Below the pieces are notes generated by a model. It was not told where the DNA came from, did no database searches, and saw only the letters and a program-made list of their open reading frames with translations. A stretch of 64,000 bases of DNA from Tipula vernalis (taxonomy: Eukaryota; Arthropoda; Insecta; Diptera; Tipulidae): positions 353,753,034-353,817,033 of the forward strand of contig OY282558.1 in NCBI GenBank assembly GCA_958295665.1, read 5' to 3'. Below, in pieces: positions 1 to 12,974 of this stretch. Numbering within the stretch: the stretch's first letter is position 1; the number at the start of each line of letters is the position of its first letter. The translations under genes and the position numbers were made by a program.

Positions 1-1499
<1,499 letters not shown>

Positions 1500-1534
1500 T
1501 AATGTAAATGGCAGGTAAATAAAATAATTTTAGC

Positions 1535-2596
1535 TTAAAATAAGTGTTCAAAATGATGGCCTGCGACTTCAATGCACTTATTAATACGCATTTTCAATGA
1601 TTGTACACAACTGAGAAGTGTGTTTGGTTGAATTTCAGCACACGCATTTCTGATTCGCTCAATCATGTTCTCACGTGTTGTTGGTTCTTGTTTGTAAACT
1701 TTGTCTTTGAGATAGCCCTACAAAAAGAAATCTGGCGAAGTAAGATCTGGTGATCTGGCGGGCCAATTTATCGGACCAGCTCTACCGATCCAGCGACCAT
1801 TGAAATCACGATCAAGTACCTGACGTGCTACCAACGAATAGTGTGCAGGACAACCATCATGTTGAAACCACATGTTCCGTCTCACTTCTAAGTTCAAATT
1901 TTCAAGTAATATTGGCAGTTCATTTTCCAAAAAGTTTCGGTACATTTGACCATTCAAGTTGCCTTCAATAATGTGGGGGCCGATGAGTTGGTTGCCAATT
2001 ATTCCACACCACACGTTGACAGTCCAAGGGCGCTGATGTTCAACTTGGCGAAGCCAGTGTGGATTTTCAACACTCCAATAATGCATGTTGTGTCGATTAA
2101 CCGTTCCATGGTTTGTAAAAGACGATTCGTCAGAGAACATTACGCAACGAAAAACATTGGGGTTTTGTTGTATTTGTTCACGTGCCCATTGACAAAAAGT
2201 TACCCGATTTTGGAAATCAGCGCCATGAAGATCTTGGTGTAAAGACACATGATATGGATGATACTTGTGCCGTTTTAACATTCTCCAAACACTGGTGAGG
2301 GACAATCCGGAATCGCGAACTATTTCTCGTGTACTAACATGAGGATTATGAGTCACTGCAGCCAATACAGCAATTTCATTATTTTCTCCAGTGACTGTTG
2401 CTCTACGGGTCCTCTTTTTCGGTTGAACATTTCTATAAGTAATAAATTGTTTGATAGTACGGCCAAATGAAGCACGTGAACGAGTCCTATCCGGAAAACG
2501 TTGAGCGTAAATAGCAACAGCATTTTCAAGATTTCTGCCAGCTTCTCCATAAACCAGAACCATTTCAATTTTCTCTGGCACAGTTAAACGGTCCAT
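1535..2596 (-). pseudogene. DD41D Tc1/mariner-like transposase with one premature stop
   Basis: DDE/D transposase acting on the element's own inverted repeats. The ATG is at 2596-2594. Residues 1-140 hold helix-turn-helix type DNA-binding segments, including a basic stretch near 60-66. The catalytic core shows Asp156 (MFSDESSF), Asp247 (FQHDGCPAHYS) and Asp289 (ARSPDLTSPDFFL), with 41 residues between the second and third, a DD41D spacing. Translation halts after residue 292 at a TAG (1720-1718), where related proteins have Trp. The same frame then stays open for 60 more codons to a TAA at 1537-1535, giving a natural length near 353. It is therefore one substitution from an intact frame. A sequencing error cannot be excluded. 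Confidence 0.9.
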
Positions 2597-2684
2597 TCTA
2601 AAGTATTTTATCGTTTATTTTGCAATTACGAAAAACATGAAAATAAGAAATAACACAAACGTTAAATGTGATTTACGAAACTAA

Positions 2685-3084
2685 ATAAAGTGTTTTGATG
2701 ACGAATTTCGAGTATTTCCAATGAAAACGTGATGTTTTTTATTTCAAACGTATTGCAGAATCGAATGCGTGTGTTCTAAGAAGAAGAAATTGAAAAAATT
2801 GAATTTTGTCGATTACAACGCCATCTATCATGAACCGAACAAAATATTTCATTCTAATTATACGTACTTTTAGTCGTAGAATCCGTATCTGCAATAAAAA
2901 ATATGGCTTCCTATCTTAGTTTAAAAGTTACCCCCGCCCCACCTACAAAGCGGGGGGTGGGGGACTATTTTTTTGCACTAATGTATTTCCCCCGCGGTAT
3001 GATTAAATTTTGATTATGGACATTTTTTCCGTAGAGTGGCTATTTTTCGAGATATTTGATCGTCTCAGTTTAAAAGAAACACCC

Positions 3085-3086
<2 letters not shown>
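2685..3086 (-). repeat. Right terminal inverted repeat
   Basis: Reverse complement of 1098-1499. It lies upstream of the transposase start at 2596, so any promoter for the gene would be in or near this repeat. Confidence 0.93.
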
Positions 3087-3163
<77 letters not shown>

Positions 3164-3172
3164 ATATATATG

Positions 3173-3204
<32 letters not shown>

Positions 3205-3220
3205 CAGAGAAAGAGAGGGA
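3087..3220. repeat. (TA)n followed by (GA)n microsatellite, right flank of the transposon
   Basis: TA repeats run from 3087 to about 3184 with a short TG interruption near 3155, then GA/AGAC-type repeats to about 3220. An open frame across it encodes simple repeats and is not a gene. Confidence 0.93.
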
Positions 3221-6060
3221 GACAGAAGGGTTGGTTAAATGTTAGTGACCATTCGACACTAAATTACTTTTGTCGTATTGTAGGTCACAACAAAACAAGT
3301 GGTTTATAATATTCTTAACTCTTCAGAAGGTACTTCCAACATAATTAATGAATACTACGTATACATTTTTTTAACCAACGAAAGACTTAATGATTTCTTT
3401 TGATTTTTAAAACATTTAATATAAATCAAACTAGTTATGCCTACCAAAGCGACCCAAGAGATTTCGGAACTCCTGCTTCTCCGAAGCCAAAACATCATTC
3501 ATTAAATGAAGTCGAAAGCAGTCAAAACATGACCTAGGCACGTATTTCTTTAAATTACATAAATTTTGAAAAAACAACATTAGATGTTCCATATTAGCTA
3601 TCTTAAGCACCGTTATTTCAATTAATACGGTTAAAATAGGTTTAGCTAACCGATAAGCTTACATTAAATCTGTAAGATTTTTTCAATATTGTTTTTTATT
3701 TGGTTAACAAATTTCCCCCCTGTGGGGAAGTAGATTATTATAATTTTTGTACTGCATCGAACCGGTTAGTGTAGCAATAAATTATTTTTCGAAAACATCA
3801 GTTTAATTTTAGTTAAATAATTAGCCAGTGCAAAATGGATGGTTAAATTATTCTTAGTTTAAGGAAATTTATTTTGACTGAAAAACCAATATCGAAAGTT
3901 AAACTCCTTTTAAGAGTTTAATCTCTAAATAACTTTGAATATATAACATTGAGTACTTGCCTTAAGGACCAAAAAACACAAATTAGCCCAAGTACGATTT
4001 TGTGATTATTTAGGTGAGTTTTTAATTAAAAAAAGGTAATATTTGTTTCACAATATGCATTTCACAATATTTCACGATATTTCACTGCTACTGGCAGAGA
4101 AACGGTGATTAAGGACAATTTGTTCGTACAAATTGTAAAGGGAGTGTAAAGAGTAGAGTTTTACTGAAAGCCAGCTTCCACTCATTACATCGAATTTATC
4201 CTACTTGCTTGGTGATACCGGCGGCATGATTCCTACAGCTTAGTCAGGTAGGGGATTGGTGTGGGTAAGGTACCACACAGTTTAGTTAGCCGCCTAAGGA
4301 AAATTATGAGCACATTGCTTAAATTTTGGATGATTTTTGGTGGGGCTAACGCACCCAAAACGTGAGCTGTCAATTGCAACTCGGAAAGGGGTGATGAAAA
4401 CAGTAAAAAAAAAAATGTTTCACTTAGGATAGCATGGCTACCCTAAACTTTACGGTGAGTGAAATAGTTAAAATTTGACCACTGGTCGTGGTTTTAGTGG
4501 CCATTGGTCCCTAACAGTATTAGTTTAGTGAAGACTGGCGAGCGTTGTCGACAGAAAAGCGGATATGGTGGTTAACACCATATGTTCCCTTGCTGCCTCT
4601 TGCGAGGCTGTCGACAGACCTCCGACCAGTCGGTGCCCTTTAGTTAGTATGCATTTGATTTTTATTAGATACTTTCCAGAAAAAAAAACTTCGGTACTTC
4701 AGTATAAACACCAAATACTGAATATGTCTCTAATAAAATGTTAGTAAGGTTTTAATACGATTTTTCTACTGATTGACCAAAAAAAGAAAAATTATTTTCA
4801 CATTATTTGCACGTTTTTGTTCCATGTGTAAACACATGAACTGCCCAACTTGCATACAAAAAAAAAAAAAAAATTAATTCAATTTGGGTTCAAATAGCCA
4901 CAGGTGAATAAACGCTAAATAAACAACAAAAATCGCGTGCGCAACAACAAAAAGAGAAAAATGTATTTACGTTTATTTAATGAAACTTGAGCCTACACTT
5001 TGGTTTGCAGAAATAAATTCGTAAATAAACGTAAATGGAAATAAGATTTGTATGGGCACGTGCCACTAGAATTAATAGAATTTTATGTTAATTTGTTGTA
5101 CAACCAAATTTTATACAACTCAACTAACGTAATTAGAATGGGAACTGCACCCGGACATTGTCATTGAGATTTTTATTTTTTTTTTTGTAAAAAAATATCT
5201 TCAAAAGTGGGATGCAATTTTCTTAGTTTATTTTCTAGAAAATTATTTATATGTATTTTGTAACGGGGATGACAAGCGCCCGTTACAGGAGATTGTATCA
5301 TGAAGCCAAGGCTTATTAATAAATCGTTGAATCGTCACTCATTGAAAAACTGTAATAAATTAAAGCTGCCTGTTTACTGGCGAGCCAATAAAATAGTTTG
5401 GATGACGGCTGATACTGTTTTGTGCCGGATATAGAAAACTAGCTTACCAAGAAACGGTTATGTTTCAAAGTTTTATTTCTGTTAGATAATGCTCTCGAAC
5501 CTACAAAACAGCTATGAAGATTTTATTGATACCAGCGAATACTAAATCACTAATACAGCCCCGTTGGATTAAGGTGTGATTTCAACTTTTAAATAATACT
5601 ACGTGCGATTGATTTTTCAGCCTATTTTGGAGACTGTAGAGTCTGAAAAGAATAAATCACTCACACAAGCTTGGAATTAATTTTCAATCCTAGAATGTAT
5701 AAAACAATAGCTTATGCTATGACAGTCCTTCACCACTGAATGCATGTTGGACAGGTCTCTTACCAGGGGTGTTCAAAAACACTAAATACAATCGTATAAT
5801 TAATGTTAGACGTTTGTTACCTCAAGACGTTGATAAACTGTTTAAACCGGTTCTAATTCTAACACAATGGCAAATATTACTGAACAAGATTTTGAGGATG
5901 AACCTGTCAGAACATTTGAAGGCACCATTTTCCAGTACTGAACATTCAGACAAAAAAATTTCATGCGATGATGATATTCAGTTAAGGAGGAGAGTTAAGG
6001 ACCGCAGATCTAAGCTGATTGAAAGAAAGCAAGAAAAAATCGCAATCAAGAAAAAACTCA
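3221..6060. other. Non-coding stretch, one GC-richer patch inside
   Basis: No confident gene. A 99-residue plus-strand frame at 5769-6068 has a basic C-terminus but no recognisable domain and sits directly against the end of a minus-strand LINE remnant; it is not called. The GC-richer patch at 4140-4650 is listed separately. Confidence 0.5.
4140..4650. other. GC-richer patch with hairpins, possible unclassified repeat
   Basis: Base composition rises sharply against the surrounding AT-rich DNA. It contains a hairpin ATATGGTG-gttaa-CACCATAT at about 4562-4582, two direct copies of TGTCGACAGA (about 4546 and 4609), and a small GCCTC...GAGGC stem near 4595-4608. No coding motif was found. It could be the remains of a retroelement untranslated region or a short interspersed element; this is inference. 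Confidence 0.35.
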
Positions 6061-7000
6061 TTATATGATTTGATTGGCACGTAGATAAAGGGTTCGCAAA
6101 GCCAAGATTAGTTCTTGAATAGGATGGAAGGGTGGAATGGTACATCCAACTTCAAAAAGATCGTTTCGGAACGTTTCAACAAGCAGTAACCTTCTTCTAG
6201 TCCCAAGCAATTGCCGTTCAAATATGTTAAGCCTGACACGACTACCGGAAGGCGTAGTACACTTGTTCATTAAAAAGGCTGCAAGTTGACTGTAAGCCAC
6301 TGAACCCTCTCAATTTGAGCCTTACAAGATTCTAATAAAAACATTAGGATTATTACAAAATTCTTTCCCACGTTCCACGTCTTAGAATAAACCCAAGTAG
6401 TTGTTCTTTTGCACAGGCGGCCGCTAAATGAAGATCAAATTTGAGTTTAGTGATATAAAAAACCATAAGTAAAACAATGTCATTAATGTTGTTTGGAGTA
6501 TTTATGTTGATCGAAGCCAAACAAATCAGACTGAAGTCTAAAGCAGTGATCAGTACCATTATCACTGGTGAAGATTTTTAGATCAACAGCATAAAGTAAC
6601 TATTATGTAGATAGAACGGCAGAGAAAACGTTCATCTATCAGTTGTTTACACCTCGAGAAATATGATTGTAGCCAATTACGAATTTGCCCAGGGAGACCC
6701 ATATGGGCACATTTATTAAGTAAAATTCTGTGAAATACGGAATCAAACACCTTTTCAAAATCAGGGTAAATGCAGTCTACCTATCCGTCCCGTTAGTAAA
6801 AATAAAGTTGGACATATCGATTAAGTTACTAGTAGTAGAACGATTAGAAAAAACCATGCTGCAAAGTGTGTGCCAGAACTGTTTAAAGATATAGGTCTAT
6901 AATTCATTATGCCACTTTCATCAGATTTCTTAATCAATCAATCAATTCACAGAATTACACCGTGGACGATTAAACAAAGAGCAGCAGACACAATTAATTC
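6061..7000 (-). pseudogene. Degraded non-LTR retrotransposon (LINE) reverse transcriptase
   Basis: Read on the minus strand, scattered frames spell out the order of a LINE reverse transcriptase. NYRPIS lies near 6910, YPDFEKVFDSVFHRILLNK (the first catalytic-Asp block) near 6710-6780, a thumb-like segment with LQSDLFGF near 6530, IERVQ near 6310, and a C-terminal block (RRRLLLVETFRNDLF near 6180) down to about 6064. Stops and frameshifts occur throughout and the YADD box is not found, so it is long dead. The order and motifs fit jockey/CR1-like LINEs; the clade is uncertain. Weak upstream similarity may continue to about 7340. Confidence 0.72.
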
Positions 7001-8730
7001 ACGCATCAGTAACATCAGTCGTCCAGAAAGATTCTTCTTGAGAATGTTGTTGCGACATGACCGATGTGTTTAAGCAATAAGTTAAAAATCGCTGATATAG
7101 TCCTACATGACTCAGAGTGGATTTGTTGATGATGAAGATTTGAACATTTAACTCGCCGAAAGATCCAGTACATCTGTATGAAAAATTTCTGGAACACTTT
7201 GTTGACGATATTATTCGCACCTTTCCAGAAGGATACAATACTTAATCTGAAAATCTTTTTAATCGGTTTGGCGGAAACACATTGATTCTCGGCACTGATT
7301 ACAAAAAAAACCATAAGCATAATTCCAAGAGTTGGCATGACTAAAATTTTTAATTTGTGTGAACAGTTCCCGTCTATGGTAAGATGAGTTCAATAAAGAG
7401 GTATTACTTTTGGAAAATGGCGATTTAAGGAGTAGAATTGATGAATTGGATTCTGACAATATTTAAATTCCCTATATCTTCGTAGAGGATCAAAAGTCAC
7501 CAAATCTTTAGATATCGTATCAACACCCAAACAGAGGAGAGCATAGCTGATGTTAGTAAGAAAATAATTTTGATGACGAAAAATATTAGAAGAGCGACCA
7601 GTGGACGTCAATGACTTTTCAGTCGAATTCAGTTAAGCAGCAATGTCCCTTTGGAATGCCCCGCATCTGATAAAACTGGCCGCTTATGCATCAGGCTCTT
7701 AAGAAATTTGAAGCTGAAAAGGACTGTAGAAAGGGAATCGGTTGGTTGTGAAAGCCCACACAGAAAGAAATATAATTGGTAGAATTAAAAAAATGCATTT
7801 CTTATTTCAAGATTTAACTAAAATTCAAATAAAAGTCAGTTTTTGCTTTCCACAATACGAAAAATTATTAATTTAAACGTCATTCTCTTTGAAATTCAAT
7901 TTCATTGAAATTATAGAGTCAAAAATTAGATGTTTAAATGAAGCAACACCAAACCTTACTAATGTAATAACGACTATAGCTCAACACAAGAAAACGATTT
8001 TATCCATAGATTGCTAATTTGAAGCAATCTATTGCTAACGCAGTTTTTATAGAAAATTCTTTTTATTGAGAGGCATTTTAAATTTAAGCAAAATATGTAA
8101 TTAAATAAAGCAAGCGGCTATCTTTACATTAATCAAATTCATAAACAACTCGCTTGGTTCAAAGAAGCTATTTGATCCACAGCCCACTCGTTATACGATA
8201 ACGGCAATTCTAGAATAAATATTTCAATGATTTAATATTTTATAGTGAAATTTGGTTTAAATAAATAATAATAAATATTATCGGCTCTAGAAATACATAT
8301 AAATTTATCGTTTAAAACTTCTTTCACAGGTAATTTGCCCAGTGGGAGTTGCATATTCTAATATTACGAATGACATGAGTTGATATGTTTTATAAATTCA
8401 ATACATGCCGTCTTACTTTGGAAACTGGAATAGTAATTGGTATGAAAATAAAAATGCAAATTATGCTCAAAATGAAAATAAAAAATTATTTTCTTTTTAC
8501 TTTTGTTAATTGAAATTAAAAATTAAATAATAAAACAATACATTTTTTCAAAAATATTGCTAGAATAATTCTATACCAACAAAACTTGGTTTGAAACTGT
8601 TCCAAACGGACTGAAAATATACTGCAATGTTGTTAATTCCCAAAATAAGATACAATAGACGTAGATATTTCGTCACGCAGAGAATACAACTGAATTCAAT
8701 TTTCCCATACACAATTTTATGGCAACGTGA
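7001..8730. other. Non-coding, possible upstream part of the dead LINE
   Basis: Minus-strand frames at 7015-7338 and 7390-7611 may be upstream LINE sequence, but no motif is convincing. From 7760 on it is irregular AT-rich DNA. A segment near 8110-8140 (gcaagcgg...) resembles one near 19938-19968. Confidence 0.4.
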
Positions 8731-8732
8731 TT

Positions 8733-9475
8733 ATTGTAGCAACCCTCTAAACAAAGCGATTCGTTTACGATACGAAAATGATGTTTGCTGTTCATACAAA
8801 ACATCGTTTACGAAACGTTTTTGCGATTCGAAATCGATAAGCGATATATTTACAGATCGTATTTTTCACCGTTGCGATATATTTATTATGGATTTGCAAA
8901 ACTAAAAACGGTTTTATATCTTTTAAAGAATGAGTAAATTTTGTAAATTTATTTAAAGTATGAAATTAAAATTATTACAATATAAATACAAATTGGTTGT
9001 TCACATTTGTTTCCATTTCTTTTGGTTTAATTGTAGCGGGCTCCATATTCCTCCGTTCCTTTAATTACATCAGTAAATTGCTAGTCACTTATCTTCAAAA
9101 GTATAAAATATAAGTATTAAATTAATAATCATATTGGAAAAGAAATATGTATACCTACTTGACTAAGTATCGGTATCACAGACTTGTGAAACTCAGAGCA
9201 CAAAATATTTCTAATTGACACATTGTTTTTACATAAATATTGCCGCCCGCTGTCGTTTCAAGTTAAACTTGAAATGAAATGACGAGACAGAGAATGCATT
9301 ACATTCGATTTATATTTTAGTTGTTTCTACCGCAGTAGGAAAGTAAATGTACATATGTTTGTGTGTCATATAAAAAATATGTATCGTTTACATATCGAAA
9401 TCGCATCGTTCTTTACGAATCGTTTTTTTTGTTTAGAGGGAATATATTGGTTGCTAAACAAAATACTTACAACAT
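8733..9475. repeat. Imperfect inverted repeat pair
   Basis: Sequence at about 8736-8850 (AGCAACC, CTCTAAACAAAGCGATTCG, then repeated GTTTACGA motifs) matches the reverse complement of about 9355-9465 imperfectly. A short hairpin built on AACTTGAAA lies between them near 9250-9285. Frames of 92 and 100 residues here overlap the repeats and have no recognisable domain. Possibly a remnant foldback element. Confidence 0.45.
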
Positions 9476-10649
9476 CAGATTATGACAGCATTATAATATG
9501 TATCATATATATTCCACGTAAATGTATAGTCATGGCAATTAGGAAATACCGAAGAAAAACTAAGCAAACTTCTCAATCAAACAAACTTACAAGAGTGTCT
9601 ATATCAAGAAATGAAATGAATGCATTTAAGGTTAATTTTTTTGACAATTTACAATAGTATTGAATTCCATTTTGGTATTCTTTAAATTCCTACTAAGCTG
9701 AAAGTATTGTAAATCATCGCCGGCGTTGCAAATATTTTGTGACGCTTGACCGTCAGATTGCTTGTCATAATAAAATAAATCGAACAAAAATAATTCATAT
9801 TTTAACTACATATATTTAAAATAATATAATATGGTAAATACATTGCTTTTTTAATGGATATTGGGTTGTATTGGGTAGAGTACACTAATTAAGATTAAGC
9901 AATGAAATTCGGTTTGTTACAAACATTTTGTTTCTGGACCCACTAATGGCGTGAAAATTATATTTAAAACTTGAATAAAATCTTTTTTTCAATAAATGTA
10001 AAGAATTTACAAACTAATACAATTCATATGTAGATATTTAATACTATTATTTTCCTTTTCTGTTGAAATTTTGTCAAAATAAGAAATATAAACTTGAAAA
10101 TACTACCAACTTTTACCAACAAAGGGCTTTATTCAGATTCAATAGCCGCTCGACTAAAAGTTGGTTTCTGTTACTAAATATAGTACGCCATAATTAACAA
10201 TAGATTATTTCCTAGTTTGAACCGACGCACATCTTACAACTCACATGCTATACGCGCTCAGTTTTAAGCAAACTCAAGCTCGCTTCATGGATTTTACACC
10301 AAAATCGTAAATTTATATAAAATACAAATTGAACATAAATTTTTTCAGCCCATTTTCATTTAAACAGTATTCAAATATTTCGTAGTTTCGTACTACATAT
10401 ACATACATACTTATGTTTACGAATGACATTCAGAAAACGCATTTTATAGGTGTACTATTTATTGCGTAAACAAATTAAATTTACAAAAAATGATTTAATG
10501 GTATTTTAATTTTAAATAAATACAATGGAATAAATTACAATAAAACAACATAAAAATTACAAATTTTACAATCTTAATTACTATAAATCGTCTGATTATG
10601 TATGTATGATAATTTCGTTAACAGGGTTTGCGTTCAACGCAATCTACCT
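9476..10649. other. AT-rich non-coding stretch
   Basis: No coding, RNA or repeat signal beyond low-complexity AT-rich sequence. Confidence 0.5.
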
Positions 10650-12470
10650 AAGTATATCAGAATAATTTTAGTTTTTCAATTTGTGTACATGTACCACTTT
10701 TGTTTGTTAGATTGTAGTGGTTGAAAATGAAATTCTTTCTTATTCATCTCATGGGTAATAACAATATTCTTCTCTTGTTTTATGTCTACGTTTCATATTT
10801 CGTATTAAATTAAGCGAGGCCTTGCTTACTTTGTGCATGTGTGTAACATTGTTTTACAGAAAGGATTTGCGTTCACGCGCACAACTTACTTTAATTTAGT
10901 TTTTAGTCATTTTTTGATTTTACTAGAAGCTGTTTTTGTGACTGCACAGTAAAAAAAATATAATAATTAAATATAAATATTTTTGTGTTAAAATTAATTA
11001 GTTTTTTCTATAATTAAAAACTGCAAACAGGTGAAAATTTAATTATTGTAATTAAAATTTGTGGTTTATTGCCTACAAAATAAATTTATATAAAATTTGG
11101 TTGTAATGTTCATTGCCATACCACGTGAAAAATGGCGACCATATTGGACTATTTGTTTTTGCAACAATAATTTGAAATTAGTAACTGATGCTATTATTTT
11201 GTGATTGTGATGATATAGATTGTGGTTTGTAGTAATATGAATATTAGCAAGTAAAGTAAATGGCAAAGATAATCTTTCTTAAAGGAAACGTTACATTAAT
11301 TTTAGTTATTCAATTGTTATGTACTTTTGTTTGTTAGATTGTAGTGGTTTGAAAATGAAATTCTTTCTTATTCATCTCTCATGGGCAATACAAATATCCT
11401 TCTCTCGTTCTACGGCTAGGTTTTATTATATTTCGTATTCAATTAAGCGAGGCCTTGCTTGCGTTTTTGATTTTAATCGAAGCTGATTTTGTAATTTCAC
11501 AGTAAAAAAAAATAATTAAACATAAATATTTTTGGCGTTAAAATTAATTAATTTTTGCTATAAGTAATGACTGTAGTGTAAACAGATCAAAATTTAATTA
11601 TTTTAATTAAAATTTGAGGTTTATTGTCTACAAAATAGTTATTTATAGAATTCTGTAATATTAATTTTCATAACGCAAGCAAAATGGCGACCATATTGGA
11701 ATATTTTTTGTTGCAGCGCATGATTTGGAATGGATAATTGATGTTATCAGTTTGTGATTGATATAGATTATTTTGTGAAGTAAAATTAATATCTACATAG
11801 CTAGTAAAATAAACAGGAAACATGATTTTCTTAAAGGAAACGTTATCTTAATTTTAGTTTTCCAATTTGTGATTTTGCTCGATTGTATTGGTTGAAAATG
11901 ATGAATTTCTTTCTTATTCATCACTCATGCGCAATGATTATATTCTTCTTTCTTTTTATGTCGACGTTTCATTATATTTCATATTAAATTAAGCGGTTGA
12001 AGCTTATTTTGCACATGTGTGTGTAAATGGTGTAACAGAAAGGATACGCGTGCACGCGTAGCTTACTTTAATTTAGTTGTTTTTGATTTTAATAGAAGCT
12101 GATTTTGTAATTACACAGTAAAAAAAAAATAGTTAAACATAAATATTTTTGTGCATTAAAATTAATTAATTTTTGCCATAAGTAATGAATGTAAACAGGT
12201 GAAAATTCATTAATTTTAATTAAAATTTGAGGTTTATTGCCTACAAAATAGTTGTTTATAGATTTCTGTAATGTTAATTATCATAACGCATGCAAAATGG
12301 CGACCATATTGAAATATTTTTAGTTGCAACAATAATTTGAAATTAGTAATTGATGCTATTATTTTGTGATTCTGATATAGATTATATTGTGTAGTAAAAT
12401 TAATATCTAGCGAGTAAAGTAAACGGTAAACATAATCTTCTTAAAGGAAACGTTATCTTAATTTTAGTTT
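10650..12470 (+). repeat. Three-unit diverged tandem repeat (~550-640 bp period)
   Basis: Successive units start at the shared phrase AATTTTAGTT(T/A)TTCAAT near 10665, 11300, 11855 and (fourth, truncated) 12460. Each unit repeats the same landmarks in order: GTTGAAAATG, TTCTTATTCATC, AAGCGAGGCCTTGC or its decay, GAAGCTG...TTTGT, a CACAGTAAAAAAAA block, GGTTTATTGCCTACAAAATA, and AAAATGGCGACCATATTGGA. Units are clearly diverged, so the array is not recent. It ends about 500 bp before the first exon of the SAM-like gene. A small minus-strand frame at 11066-11266 lies in the repeat and is not a gene. Confidence 0.88.
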
Positions 12471-12974
12471 TTCAATTTGTGTTTAATGCGTGATTTACAC
12501 GTTCCAACAATGTTTTTCCAACTTTTTTTGTTGAGACTTAGAGCAATAGAAAAAATTTTCTTGCGATAAAAAGAGAAAAGTATAAAACAAAAATGTCGGG
12601 CATGCTCTAATTTTTTGGTGGTATAAAATCCACGATGCAATATTTTTGATGAATAGGGCGATGATTCTAATTTATTTATCAAAATTACGACTTTTTTTTG
12701 GCTAAAATGAAAACTTTTCAAACGTAAAATTCAATTTTTAAACAATATTTTTAAAAAAATAAACTAAAAATGTCGGACATGCTATAATTTTAAAATTTTT
12801 AAAAAATACAAATAAAACGCTATAAACATTTCACAAATCGCTATTTTGATTGTTTTTGTTTCCATAAAATATACTCGGGACTTTTGCTTTATTTTTCTAG
12901 ATTGATTTATAGTTGTTATAACAACAACAGGTAATAATAGTTAAAAGTAATCGCTTCATTAGGTAACACTTGAA
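12471..12974 (+). other. Upstream region of the SAM-like gene with a duplicated motif
   Basis: Non-coding; should hold the promoter and 5' leader of the gene starting at 12975, but no clear TATA box or initiator was singled out. A ~25-bp motif, AAAAATGTCGG(G/A)CATGCT, occurs twice in the same orientation near 12589 and 12766. A minus-strand frame at 12464-12721 has no domain and is rejected. Confidence 0.45.

Noticed and set aside
1946..2242. Plus-strand frame opposite the DD41D transposase (also 2353-2568 minus)
   Set aside because: Shadow frames of the transposase with no domain of their own.
5769..6068. 99-residue plus-strand frame with a basic C-terminus
   Set aside because: No recognisable domain or splice context, in degraded repeat DNA beside a LINE remnant.
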